Shown here one piece after another: positions 45,363 through 54,732 of a DNA stretch of 64,000 bases. The translations under genes were made by a program, and so were the position numbers. This stretch comes from Halobaculum halobium (lineage in GTDB: Archaea > Halobacteriota > Halobacteria > Halobacteriales > Haloferacaceae), in assembly GCF_030127145.1 (NCBI RefSeq), contig NZ_CP126158.1, positions 2,294,001 to 2,358,000 on the forward strand, written 5' to 3'. Within the stretch, counting starts at the first letter, position 1. The number at the start of each line of letters is the position of its first letter. The notes beneath the pieces were generated by a model, which worked only from the letters and a program-made list of their open reading frames with translations, had not been told where the DNA came from and ran no database searches.

Positions 45363-46799
45363 ATGGTTGGTCTTTCGCGAATCGATCCGGGTGTCCCGGG
45401 TCTCTCTACGGTTCTCCACGGCGGATTCGTCCCCGAGCGCGCGTACATGCTCCGGGGCGGCGCCGGAACCGGGAAGACGGTGCTGGGGCTGCAGTTTCTC
45501 GCGGCCTGCGAGGGATCGACGCTGTTCATCGGATTCGAAGAACCGACCGAGAACATCCGGCGGAACGCGTCGACGCTCGGGATCGACACCGACGACGTCT
45601 CGTTTCTCGATCTGAGTCCCGACGGCGACGCGTTCGCGGCGGACGCCTCCTACGACGTGTTCGGCGCCGACGAGGTCGAGGGCGACGCCATCACCGCGCA
45701 GATCCGCGAGGCGGTCGAGGCGACCGACCCGGATCGGGTGTTCATCGATCCGATGACCCAGCTTCGCCACTACGTGCGAGACGACTACCAGTTCCGCCGG
45801 AAGGTGTCGTCGTTCATCCGCTACCTCACCGACCGCGGGACGACGGTCCTCTTTTCGACGCAGCCGACGGGGTCGGTTTCCGACGAGGACCTGGAGTTCA
45901 TCTGCGACGGGACGATCACCCTCGCGCACGCCGAGAAGGGTCGGACGCTGGAGGTGACGAAGTTCCGCGGGTCGTCGTTCGCCTCGGGCGTCCACACCGC
46001 CCGGGTCGACGACGGCGGCGTCCGCGTCTACCCGCAGTTGGTCCCCGGCGACCACGACATCGGGTTCACGTCCGAGACCGTCTCCTCGGGCGTCGCCGAA
46101 CTCGACGACCTCCTCCACGGCGGCATCGACCGCGGCACCGTCTCGGTCATCTCGGGCCCCAGCGGCGTCGGGAAGACGACCACGGCGACGCACTTCCTCG
46201 TCGAGGCCGCCGCCCGCGGGGAGCACTCCGTCGCGTACCTGTTCGAGGAGAGCGCGGCGACGTACACCCACCGCGCGGGAGCGATCGGCCTTCCCGTGAC
46301 CGAACTGCGCGACCGCGGCGCGCTCGACGTACGCGAGATCGAACCGCTCGGCGTCTCGCCCGACGAGTTCGCCGCCGACGTGCGCGAGGCCGTCGAGGAG
46401 GACGGCGCGCGGACGGTCCTCATCGACGGCGTGTCGGGCTACCGGCTCTCGCTGCGCGGCGAGGACGACGATCTGGTCCGCGAACTGCACGCGCTGTGTC
46501 GCTACCTCCGGAACATGGGCGTCGCGGTGATCCTCGTCGACGACGTCGCCTCGATCACCGGCGACTTCCAGGTGACGAGCGACCGGATCAGCTACCTCGC
46601 GGACACCATCGTGTTCCTCCGGTACATCGAACTCACCGGCGAACTGCAGAAGGCGATCGGCGTGCTGAAGAAGCGGACCTCCGACTTCGAGCGCACGCTC
46701 CGAGAGTTCCGGATCACCGACGACGGCATCGCCCTCGGCGACCCCATGACTCGGCTCCGGGGAGTCCTCTCCGGCTCGCCGGAGTTAGTCGATGACTGA
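45363..46799 (+). CDS. KaiC-like double RecA-domain ATPase
   Basis: A 478-residue protein with two KaiC-type RecA domains. CI has Walker A GGAGTGKT at residues 32-39, the paired catalytic glutamates in LFIGFEEPTENI and Walker B VFIDPMTQL. CII has GPSGVGKTT at about residue 265, AYLFEESAATY and VLIDGVSGYRL. At the KaiC phosphorylation loop it reads VTSDRISYLADTI: the positions matching T426 and S431 are kept and T432 is Tyr. The start ATG 45363 gives the normal KaiC beginning. It overlaps the next gene, a histidine kinase, by 8 bp. No KaiA or KaiB gene in the window. Confidence 0.88.
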   Translation: MVGLSRIDPGVPGLSTVLHGGFVPERAYMLRGGAGTGKTVLGLQFLAACEGSTLFIGFEEPTENIRRNASTLGIDTDDVSFLDLSPDGDAFAADASYDVFGADEVEGDAITAQIREAVEATDPDRVFIDPMTQLRHYVRDDYQFRRKVSSFIRYLTDRGTTVLFSTQPTGSVSDEDLEFICDGTITLAHAEKGRTLEVTKFRGSSFASGVHTARVDDGGVRVYPQLVPGDHDIGFTSETVSSGVAELDDLLHGGIDRGTVSVISGPSGVGKTTTATHFLVEAAARGEHSVAYLFEESAATYTHRAGAIGLPVTELRDRGALDVREIEPLGVSPDEFAADVREAVEEDGARTVLIDGVSGYRLSLRGEDDDLVRELHALCRYLRNMGVAVILVDDVASITGDFQVTSDRISYLADTIVFLRYIELTGELQKAIGVLKKRTSDFERTLREFRITDDGIALGDPMTRLRGVLSGSPELVDD

Positions 46800-48783
46800 C
46801 GGTCCGGCGACCGACCCGGGCGCAGCGGGCGAGGCGCCTCCGACCACGGTGCTGGTTGTCGTCGACGACGACGCGGACCGCGGGCTCCTCCGCGAGTGGC
46901 TCGCCGAAAGCGACGAGTTCACGCCGCGCGTCGTCGACGCCGGCGACCTCGCGGCGTTCGAGGCCGACTTCGACGTCTGCCTGTTCGACGTTGAGGGCGT
47001 CCGGACCGTCGCCGACGCGCTCGCTGCCCACCGCGAATCGACGGTGACGTACACGCCGACCCTACTGTACGTCCCCGAGCGCTACGGCGACGCAGAGGCC
47101 GTCCTCGCGCGCCTCGGAAGCACGGGCGACCACGTCGACGACGTGATCGACGCGCCGGTCCGGCGCGCGAACCTCGCCAGACGGCTGCGCACGCTCGCTC
47201 GCGCGAGGCACTTCTCGACCAAACTCGAGCACAGTCGGGACCGCCATCGGCGACTCGTCCGCAGGCTACCGGACGCCGTCTTCGTCTGCTCCGACGGGCG
47301 CGTGACGTACGCGAACCCCGCGGCGGCATCGCTGCTTGGCGTCGAGTCGGAGGCGGTTCGGGGCCGGGAGTTCGTCGATCTCGTCCCCGCGGTCGATCGC
47401 GACAGCGTCGGTCGCGCCTTGGAGACGGCCGGCGCCGACGGGCGCAGCGAACCGGTCGAGACGGTGCTGCAGCGGACGGTGGTCCGAAACGCGGACGGGG
47501 GCGCCGAACCGGCAGAACCGGCGGCATCGGACGCGGCGTCAGCCGACGCGTCGGATACCGCGCCGACGGACGCGGACTCCGGCGAAGGGTCGGTCTCCGA
47601 GCCACTGATCGACCCGGCGGGTCCGGTGCCCGTCGAGATGACCGCGATCGACGCCGGCGACGGCGACGTACAGGTGATCGCTCACGACCTCCGTCAGCGG
47701 CGCGAACGACAGGAGCGACTGGCGCTGTACCGGCGCGCGATGGACGAGGCGACCGTCGGCATCACCATCGCCGAGCACTCCTCCGACGAGGAGGGACTCA
47801 TCTACGCGAACGAGGAGTTCAAGCGGCTCAGCGGCCTCGACGACGACGAACTCATCGGACACAACCCCCGGATGTTGCAGACGGACGAGACCGACCCGGA
47901 ACCGGTTGCGAGACTTCGGCGGGCCATCGAACTCGGCGAGGAGACCTCGGTCGTGCTGTTGAACAAGCGGAGCGACGGGCGCAAGTGGTACAACGCGCTC
48001 GACATCTCGCCGATCCGCGGCCCCGACGGCGAGGTGACACACTACCTCGGGTTCCAACGCGACGTGACCGAGTGGATGTCCCACCAACAACGCCTCTCGG
48101 TGTTGGACCGCGTGCTCAGGCACAACATCCGCAACCGCCTGAACGTCGTGCTCGGCTATGCCGACCGGGCGGAGCGATCGATCGCGGCGGCCGACCGGAC
48201 GGACGAACCGCTCGCCGTCGACGCCGAGGAACTCCGAGCCGACATCGACCGCATCCGGGAGGCGGCGACGGACATCCTCGAACTGTCCGACAGCGCGCGG
48301 CGCTTTCGCGAGGACGTGGGCGCCGACGGCGACGACGACCCCGTCGACGCCGCGACCATCGTCGTCGACGTCGCCAGCGCGCTCGCTGCCGAGGCCGACG
48401 GCGCGGACGTACTGGTGTCGACGCCGGACGACTCCGCTACGGTCGCCGGCGCGACCCCCCTCTCGTTGGTGGTCGACGAACTACTCTCGAACGCCCTCGA
48501 ACACGTTGACGATCCGACAGTCTGCCTCTCGCTGTCGATCGAGGGCGACGAGGTCGTCCTCCGCGTCGCCGACGACGGCCCGGGGATCCCCCCCGACAGC
48601 CGCGCGCCGCTGGACTCCGGTGCGGAAACGCCGACCGAACACGGGCAGGGCGTGGGGCTGTGGCTCGTCCGCTGGACGATCGACGCGGTCGGCGGGACCG
48701 TGCGCTACGAGGACGGAGCCGACGGCGGCGCGGTCGTCACCGCCCGGTTCCCGATCGCGGAGGACGAAGCGACGGCGGGGTGA
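46792..48783 (+). CDS. Soluble PAS-domain histidine kinase coupled to KaiC-like ATPase
   Basis: A 663-residue kinase without membrane helices. Residues about 20-140 resemble a receiver-like domain (VLVVVDDDADRGLLREWLAE), then a PAS domain (DAVFVCSDGRVTYANPAAAS) with an Ala/Asp-rich linker near 250, a second PAS (VGITIAEHSSDEEGLIYANE, RKWYNALDISPI and GFQRDVTEWM), the H box DRVLRHNIRNRLNVVLGYADR at about residue 442, and HATPase motifs LSLVVDELLSNALEHVDD and ADDGPGIPPD. The ATG lies inside the kaiC-like gene (8-bp overlap), so both proteins are cotranslated and likely act together. The Asp/Cys-Leu sequence of the first domain should be checked for a true phosphorylation Asp. Confidence 0.83.
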   Translation: MTDGPATDPGAAGEAPPTTVLVVVDDDADRGLLREWLAESDEFTPRVVDAGDLAAFEADFDVCLFDVEGVRTVADALAAHRESTVTYTPTLLYVPERYGDAEAVLARLGSTGDHVDDVIDAPVRRANLARRLRTLARARHFSTKLEHSRDRHRRLVRRLPDAVFVCSDGRVTYANPAAASLLGVESEAVRGREFVDLVPAVDRDSVGRALETAGADGRSEPVETVLQRTVVRNADGGAEPAEPAASDAASADASDTAPTDADSGEGSVSEPLIDPAGPVPVEMTAIDAGDGDVQVIAHDLRQRRERQERLALYRRAMDEATVGITIAEHSSDEEGLIYANEEFKRLSGLDDDELIGHNPRMLQTDETDPEPVARLRRAIELGEETSVVLLNKRSDGRKWYNALDISPIRGPDGEVTHYLGFQRDVTEWMSHQQRLSVLDRVLRHNIRNRLNVVLGYADRAERSIAAADRTDEPLAVDAEELRADIDRIREAATDILELSDSARRFREDVGADGDDDPVDAATIVVDVASALAAEADGADVLVSTPDDSATVAGATPLSLVVDELLSNALEHVDDPTVCLSLSIEGDEVVLRVADDGPGIPPDSRAPLDSGAETPTEHGQGVGLWLVRWTIDAVGGTVRYEDGADGGAVVTARFPIAEDEATAG

Positions 48784-50526
48784 TCAGCGGCCGCCGGCTT
48801 CCCGCGTCTCCCCCCGGAGCCAGAGGTACTCACAGCCCCCCAGCGTCACCGCGACGCCGCTGTCGGCGACGCGGTAGTCGGCGCTCCCGAGGACGGGTTC
48901 GGCACCGGCCGGGTCGATATCGAAGTCGACGACGACCTCGCGGGGCTCGCTCGCGAGGTTGTGGACCGTCAGGAGCCCGCGCCCGTCGTGGTCGAACCGG
49001 TGGGCCCAGACGTCGTCCGGGTCGACGTGGACGATCGAACAGTCGCCGCGGGCGACCTCCGGCGACCGCTTCCTGGCGTCGACCGCGTCCGCGACGCGCT
49101 CGAACAGCGAGCCCGGGACGCCTCGCTGGCTCGCCACGTCCGCCTGGAACACGCCCGGCCAGCCGGTGCCGTCGACCGGGATCACGAGGTCCTCGGGGTC
49201 GGCCGTCGAGAAACCAGCGTTCGGCTCGTCGCCGTCCCACCGCATCGGCGTGCGGACCGCCTGCCGCTCCGGCAGATCCAGGTCCGCGTGCATGCCGATC
49301 TCGTCGCCGGAGTTGACGATCGGGGTGCCCGGCAGCGACAGCAGGAGGCTGTGGGCCATCGCGATCCGGTCGTGGTCGCCGTCGTACAGGTCCGCCAGCC
49401 GGAGGCGGTGTCCGCGCCCGAATATCCACGAGTCGCGCCCGTCGCCGCCCTGTCGGAACTCCTCGCGGGCGTGTTCGAGCGCCTCGTGCGGAAGCTTCAG
49501 CAGGTTCCACTCGTCGTGGTTGCGAAGGAAGTTGGCCCACCAGACGTGCCCCCCGGGTTCGGCCTCCGGGATCTGCTCGAACATGCGGTACAACGGCCAG
49601 CCGTCTCCGACGCCGACGCCGTAGGTGACGTGGGAGTTGCCCACGAAGTTGAACAGCCCGTCGAACCCCTCGCCGCCGGCGAAGTAGAAGTCAAGCCGGT
49701 CGGGTTCGTCGTCAGCCTCGGCCAGCAGCACCGCCTCCTCGTTGACGTCGCGTGCGCGACGCTTCAGTTCACGGAACAGCCACTGTGGATCGTCCAGCCG
49801 GTGGGCGTCGTGCCCCTTCGGCAGGACCATCGGGTGGGCCGCGTCGATCCGGAAGCCGTCGACGCCGCGCTCCAGCCAGAACTCCGCGATGGCGAACAGC
49901 TCCTCCTGCACGGCGGGGTTGGCGACGTTGAGGTCGGGTTGGTGGCCGTAGAACTGGTGGAAGTAGTGCTTGCCGGCGACCTCGTCGTACGACCAGACCC
50001 CGTCCTCGAACTCCGGGAAGATGTTCCCGGTGTGATACGCGTCGTCGATGTGGCTCGTCCACAGGTAGTAGTCGTGGTACTTCGAGTCGGGGTCCTCGCG
50101 GGCGCGCTGGAACCACTCGTGGTCGGTCGAGGTGTGATTGAGCACGAGGTCGGTGACGAGGCGCATCCCCCGGGCGTCGAGTTCGGCGACGAGTTCGGCG
50201 AACTCGTCGAGCGATCCGAGCCGGTCGTCCACGTCGCGGTAGTCGGCGACGTCGTAGCCGTTGTCGCGGAGCGGACTGGGGTAGAACGGCCGGAGCCACA
50301 GGCAGTCGACGCCGAGGTCTTCCAGGTAGTCGAGCCGGTCGATCAGCCCCCGGAAGTCGCCCCAGCCGTCGCCGTCGCTGTCCTGAAACGTCTTCACGTC
50401 GAGGCTGTACACGACCGCGTCGCGATACCACTCGGGGTGGCCGCCGTCGGCGAACACCTCGGCGGCCGCCGCCGCGTCCGCCCTTCGCGGCCCTCGTGTC
50501 CCGTCCGCGTTCGCGTCGACATCCAT
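48784..50526 (-). CDS. GH13 alpha-amylase-family enzyme, trehalose-synthase-like
   Basis: A 580-residue glycoside hydrolase family 13 protein. Near the N-terminus: WYRDAVVYSLDVKTFQDSDG, GDFRGLIDRLDYLEDLGVDC and LRPFYPSPLRDNGYDVADYR, as in trehalose synthase (TreS) and alpha-glucosidase-type GH13. The catalytic nucleophile Asp is in GVDGFRIDAAHPM, the acid/base Glu in VLLAEADDEP, and the third Asp in LRNHDEWNLLK. TreS isomerises maltose to trehalose; it can also be a glucosidase. The ATG at 50526 is preferred to the GTG at 50535. It ends exactly after the kinase gene on the other strand. Confidence 0.82.
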   Translation of the reverse strand: MDVDANADGTRGPRRADAAAAAEVFADGGHPEWYRDAVVYSLDVKTFQDSDGDGWGDFRGLIDRLDYLEDLGVDCLWLRPFYPSPLRDNGYDVADYRDVDDRLGSLDEFAELVAELDARGMRLVTDLVLNHTSTDHEWFQRAREDPDSKYHDYYLWTSHIDDAYHTGNIFPEFEDGVWSYDEVAGKHYFHQFYGHQPDLNVANPAVQEELFAIAEFWLERGVDGFRIDAAHPMVLPKGHDAHRLDDPQWLFRELKRRARDVNEEAVLLAEADDEPDRLDFYFAGGEGFDGLFNFVGNSHVTYGVGVGDGWPLYRMFEQIPEAEPGGHVWWANFLRNHDEWNLLKLPHEALEHAREEFRQGGDGRDSWIFGRGHRLRLADLYDGDHDRIAMAHSLLLSLPGTPIVNSGDEIGMHADLDLPERQAVRTPMRWDGDEPNAGFSTADPEDLVIPVDGTGWPGVFQADVASQRGVPGSLFERVADAVDARKRSPEVARGDCSIVHVDPDDVWAHRFDHDGRGLLTVHNLASEPREVVVDFDIDPAGAEPVLGSADYRVADSGVAVTLGGCEYLWLRGETREAGGR

Positions 50527-50580
50527 CCTTGTCACTCGTCGGCGTGGCCGGCGGTAAAAGGCCTCGGAGCGAGCCGACGG

Positions 50581-51430
50581 TCAGCGATCGGTGCCGGTCA
50601 GCCGGTCGTCCCAGTCGATCCACTCGTGTTCCCAGCCGGTCTTCGCGAAGTACCCCTGCTCGGAGAACTCGGCGTCCTCGCGACGCGTCCGGTTGCGAAC
50701 GCCGGCGCCGGCCTGCTCGCCCTCGACGAGCAGCGGGGACAGCGACACCGGCCCCGCCGTCTCGGCCTCGACCAGGTCGTCGGGACCGGCGGTGTCGGGG
50801 GCGTCCACGGCACCGGTGTCGCTCGAACGTACGGCGCCGGCGTCGCCGGACACGGCGTCGTCGTCGTCGCGCTCGTAGGCGACGACCGTCTGGTCGGCGC
50901 CGCGGCCCCGCGGGAGCACCAGCCGACCACCGGGCGCCAGTTGGTCGACGACGTCGCGCGGCGGCTCGACGGCGGCCGCCTCCACGAGGATCCGGTCGAA
51001 CGGCGCGTACGCCGGCAGGCCGCGCGCACCGTCGGCACGGTCGACGAGGACCGCGTCGTAGCCGGCCGCCGAGAGGTTCTGGCGCGCGTCGTACACCAGC
51101 CGCCGCGAGATGTCGACAGCGTGGACGTGGCGCGCGCCCGCGACCTCCGCGAGCACCGCCGCGGTGTAGCCGATGCCGGCGCCGACGACGAGCGTCTCGT
51201 CGCCCGCACCCGGGTCCAGCGCCGACAGCAGCCGCGCCGCGTTCGACGGCGAGAGCACCCGGCTCCCCCTGTTCGCCCGCGCGGTTCGCGTACGGCGCCT
51301 CCGCGACGAACTCCTCGCGGGGGACCGTCGCCATCGCCTCGTGAACCGCCGGCGCGATCGACCGCCCGAGGCTGTGCTCGACCGCGTCGAGCATGTCCTC
51401 GCGCAGCAGCGCCGGGTCGGGTCCGTCCAT
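50581..51430 (-). pseudogene. pcm: Protein-L-isoaspartate O-methyltransferase, one-base frameshift
   Basis: Frame 1 (ATG 51430) gives MDGPDPALLREDMLDAVEH, VPREEFVAEAPYANRAGEQG; a second frame carries SRVLSPSNAARLLSALDPGAG, the SAM-binding TLVVGAGIGYTAAVLAEVAG and ILVEAAAVEPPRDVVDQLAPGG. These reconstruct PCMT, which methylates isoaspartyl residues for protein repair. They meet at a run of five C (51265-51269): removing one base (four) joins EQG to SRVL. Unlike the other sites this is an extra base. A low-complexity acidic linker (residues about 200-250) precedes a C-terminus ending WEHEWIDWDDRLTG. Confidence 0.78.
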
Positions 51431-51564
51431 TGCCGACCGAAGGCACTCGCGGAATATGAACCGCACGCTCGGCGTCGGCCCCGCGGGGGCTCGACCGGAC
51501 GGTTGTGCGCGAGTCGCGCACCCAAAGACGAGCGTCTTTGCGGTGCCGCCTGTGAACCGAGATC

Positions 51565-51858
51565 ATGAACGAAGACGGTCGCGAGGCAGTCGCCGATCTC
51601 CCGCCGAGCGCGAAGCTCGTGTTCGTCGTGCTGGAGAACCACGAGCGACTGACCCAGGCGGCGCTCGCCGAGGAGACGCTGCTCCCCCAGCGGACGGTTC
51701 GGTACGCCCTCGACGAACTCCGCGACGCCGGCGTGTTGCGCGAGGAGTTGAACATCATGGACGCCCGCCAGCGCTTCTACTCGCTATCTGACGGGGAGCG
51801 CGACGCCGAGGATCCGGCAGTCGGCCTCGCGTCGGAGTCGCCGGCGTCGGCCCGCTGA
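51565..51858 (+). CDS. MarR-like winged-helix regulator (97 aa)
   Basis: A 97-residue helix-turn-helix protein: LPPSAKLVFVVLENHERLTQ (helix 1-2), AALAEETLLPQRTVRYALDE (recognition helix) and LRDAGVLREELNIMDARQRF (wing) of the MarR/TrmB type. The tail is Glu/Ala/Ser-rich. The ATG at 51565 is the only good start. It is divergent from pcm and its 3' end faces the membrane-protein gene at 51875. DNA target unknown. Confidence 0.75.
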   Translation: MNEDGREAVADLPPSAKLVFVVLENHERLTQAALAEETLLPQRTVRYALDELRDAGVLREELNIMDARQRFYSLSDGERDAEDPAVGLASESPASAR

Positions 51859-51874
51859 AGCGGGCGGACCCGGA

Positions 51875-52201
51875 TCAGGACGACGACTTGGACCGACGGA
51901 ACGCGCGGAGCCGGGAGCGTATCCACCGCGCGAGAGCGACGACCGCGACCGCCTCGGCGTAACAGCCGAGGGCGGCCAGCATCCAGAACCCCGTGTCGCC
52001 GACGACGATCCCCGCCTCGTTGTACAGCGCCGTGTCGAACAGGAACGCCGCCGCGAGGGCCGGCCACGCGACGACGGTCGCCTCCTCGGGGAGGGGGGTG
52101 ATGCGCGCGAGTGCGACGACAGTCAGCACTGCGGCGGTGACGGCGAGCGTCGCGCGGGCGGTCGCCGCCGCTCGGAGGGCCGCGTGGAGGGAACGTAGCA
52201 T
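51875..52201 (-). CDS. Three-helix membrane protein (108 aa)
   Basis: A 108-residue protein with hydrophobic segments TARATLAVTAAVLTVVALAR, ATVVAWPALAAAFLFDTALY and GFWMLAALGCYAEAVAVVAL, ending in a basic tail (RWIRSRLRAFRRSKS). The start is ATG at 52201. Such small membrane proteins are common in haloarchaea; no function can be named. Confidence 0.65.
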   Translation of the reverse strand: MLRSLHAALRAAATARATLAVTAAVLTVVALARITPLPEEATVVAWPALAAAFLFDTALYNEAGIVVGDTGFWMLAALGCYAEAVAVVALARWIRSRLRAFRRSKSSS

Positions 52202-52298
52202 CGGTCGCACGTGTGTCCCAACCGAGAAAGCACTGCCGGGGGACCCGCGGGACCGCCGCGCAGCGGCGCTCGGGTATCCGGCCGCACGGCGGGGCGGC

Positions 52299-53606
52299 TC
52301 ACTCGGTCGGCAGGTGACACGCGGAGTCGCGATCGCCCTCCCCGCGCTCGGGGTTCTCACGGACGCACGGCGAGCCGAACGCCTCGCGGATCCGGCCGAC
52401 AGCGGTCGCGTCGTCGCCGGCGACGGCGTCGTCGACGGCCGCCGAGAGCGCGCGGCCGGCGTCGCCGTCGGGACCGGGGAGACCGTACTCCGCCCGGAGG
52501 GCTCGCCCGAGCGAGTCCGCGTCGTCGCCGTCGGCACGAGCGCGGAGGCGATCGAGGTCGACCTCTCCCCCGGCTAGGTCGACACGGAGGTCGATCACCG
52601 CGCCGTACTCGGCGCTCGTGAGGCCGCTGTCCTCCGGCGGGATCACCTCCGGACATCTCGTGTGGAACCGACAGCCGTCCGGCGGGTCGGCCGGATCGGG
52701 CATGGCCCCCGAGAGGGAGTGTCGGGGGCGTTCGGCTCGGGGATCCGGCGTCGGGACGGCCGCGGCGAGCGCGCGCGTGTACGGGTGAGCGGGGTCGTCC
52801 AACACCGATCTCGTCGCCCCAGTCTCGACCAGCTCGCCGGCGTACATGACGGCGACGCGGTCGCACGCCCGCCGCACCACGCTCACGTCGTGGCTAACGA
52901 ACAGGAGCGAGAGGTCGAACGCCTCCCGAAGCTCCGCCAGCAGATCGAGTAGCTCCGCCTGCACGGATACGTCGAGCGCGGCAGTGGGCTCGTCGAGGAC
53001 GACGAACGCCGGATCCAACGCGAGCGCGCGAGCGATGCCGACGCGGCGCTTCTGGCCGCCCGAGAGCTCGTGGGGGTAGCGGTCGCGGTGGGCAGCGGTC
53101 AGGCCGACGCGCTCGAACAGCGTCGCCACGCGCTCGCGGCGTCGCCGTCGGGCCACCCCGCGGACCCGCAGCGGCTCGGCGGCCGATTCCCCCACCGTCA
53201 GTTGCGGGTCGAGGCTCGACGCCGGGTCCTGGAACACCATCGCAGTTCGCCGGCGGAGGTCGTCGAATCCGCCCGCCTCATCGCCGACGGGCGCGCCGTC
53301 GAACCGGACGGTCCCGCCCGTGGGCTCCGTCAAGTGGAGCAGCGTCTCGGCGAGGGTCGACTTCCCGCTCCCCGACTCCCCGATGAGCCCGAGCGCCTCC
53401 CCGCGTCCGATCTCGAAGGAGACGCCGTCGACCGCGCGGACCGCCCCGGTCCGCCGTCGCAACACCCCCGAGCGGACCGGGTAGTGCTTTTCCAGGTCGT
53501 CGACGACCACCAGCGGCTCCGCGGCTGCGCCGTCGGTGCCGTCGGTGGTCGGCTCCGGGTCCGCGGCGGTCGAGGCCGGACCTGCGGAGGCGTCCGGCTG
53601 GCTCAT
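52299..53606 (-). CDS. Dipeptide/oligopeptide ABC transporter, ATP-binding protein (OppF/DppF type)
   Basis: A 435-residue ABC ATPase. Walker [21 protein letters not shown] at about residue 80, signature [20 protein letters not shown] and Walker [13 protein letters not shown]. The OppF-type C-terminal peptide-transport cluster [17 protein letters not shown] is followed, only after about 100 extra residues, by the closing C...ACHL ([19 protein letters not shown]), so the C-terminal domain carries a long insert. Start ATG at 53606 ([10 protein letters not shown]). It follows the OppD-type ATPase with an expected 4-bp overlap once the frame there is restored. Confidence 0.85.
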   Translation of the reverse strand: MSQPDASAGPASTAADPEPTTDGTDGAAAEPLVVVDDLEKHYPVRSGVLRRRTGAVRAVDGVSFEIGRGEALGLIGESGSGKSTLAETLLHLTEPTGGTVRFDGAPVGDEAGGFDDLRRRTAMVFQDPASSLDPQLTVGESAAEPLRVRGVARRRRRERVATLFERVGLTAAHRDRYPHELSGGQKRRVGIARALALDPAFVVLDEPTAALDVSVQAELLDLLAELREAFDLSLLFVSHDVSVVRRACDRVAVMYAGELVETGATRSVLDDPAHPYTRALAAAVPTPDPRAERPRHSLSGAMPDPADPPDGCRFHTRCPEVIPPEDSGLTSAEYGAVIDLRVDLAGGEVDLDRLRARADGDDADSLGRALRAEYGLPGPDGDAGRALSAAVDDAVAGDDATAVGRIREAFGSPCVRENPERGEGDRDSACHLPTE

Positions 53607-54732
53607 CCCGCCCCCCACCGCCACCGCCCGTCGACGCGTCGGCGTCGTCCGTCACGTCGCGCGTTGCGTCGTCGGCCGCCCGGGCCGACTCGGAGGGCGA
53701 CTCGGGGTCGGGCTCGATGACCGCCGGGTCTCGAACGCCGTCGTGGAACACGCAGGCGGCACCGCCGCCGCCGTCGACGCCGTGGAGCGGCGGTCCGTCG
53801 CCGCTCCGGCACTCCCCGACCGCGTGTGGGCACCGGGGGTGGAAGGGGCATCCACCGGGGGGATCGAGGGGGTCCGGCGGCTCGCCGCCGATCCGCCCGC
53901 CCCCGCGACCGGGAAGCGAGTCGAGCAGCGCCCGAGTGTAGGGATGTGCCGGGCGCTCGAACACTCGCGTCACGGGACCGCGCTCCAGTACCCGACCGGC
54001 GTACATGACGACGACGCGGTCGGCGATGCCGGCGACGACGCCGAGGTCGTGGGTGACGAACAGCGTCGCGAGCCCCTCTTCGGCGCCGAGGTCGGCGAAG
54101 AGGTCGAGGATCTGCGCCTGCACGGTCACGTCGAGGGCGGTCGTGGGCTCGTCGGCGATCAGGAGGTCGGGATCGCCCGCGAGCGCCGTCGCGATGGCGA
54201 CGCGCTGTTTCATCCCGCCCGAGAGCTGGTGGGGGTACTCGTCGGCGCGCGCCGCGGGGTTCGGGAGGCCGACCCGGTCGAGCAGGTCGACGGCGCGTTC
54301 GCGCGCCGCGGCGGCGTCGACGTCGCGGTGGTGTCCGACCGCCTCGGCGACTTGGTCGCCGACGGTGTAGACGGGGTCGAGCGACCGCTGCGGGTCCTGG
54401 AACACGTACGCGACGCGGTCGCCGCGGACCGCGCGGAGGTGGCGCTCGGAACACGCCAGCAGGTCCCGGTCGTCGAAGCGTACCTCGCCGTCGACGACCT
54501 CGCCGGGCGGGTCGACCAACCGCGCGATCGACTCACAGGCGACGGTCTTGCCCGATCCGGATTCCCCGACGAGACACACCGTCTCGCCCGGGTACACGTC
54601 GAAGGAGACGCCGTCGACCGCGCGGACCGTTCCGTCACCGGTCGGGAACTGCGTCCGGAGATCCCGAACCGAAATCAGGGGGGACGCGTCGCCGCCGCGG
54701 TCGGGCCCGAACTGGCCGTCGCCGCGGCTCAC
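53603..54732 (-). CDS. Dipeptide/oligopeptide ABC transporter, ATP-binding protein (OppD/DppD type), C-terminal frame likely wrong
   Basis: An ABC ATPase of about 375 residues: Walker A CLVGESGSGKTVACESIARL, signature HQLSGGMKQRVAIATALAGD, Walker B LLIADEPTTALDVTVQAQIL, and the peptide-transporter C-terminus GCPFHPRCPHAVGECRSGDG. GTG start at 54732 by overlap (GTGA) with the DppC stop. In the sequence as given, the frame has no stop at the end of the domain and runs on into the OppF gene; an extra G in the six-C run 53611-53616 would place a TGA at 53603-53605, overlapping OppF's ATG. So the C-terminus is probably mis-assembled. Confidence 0.82.
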
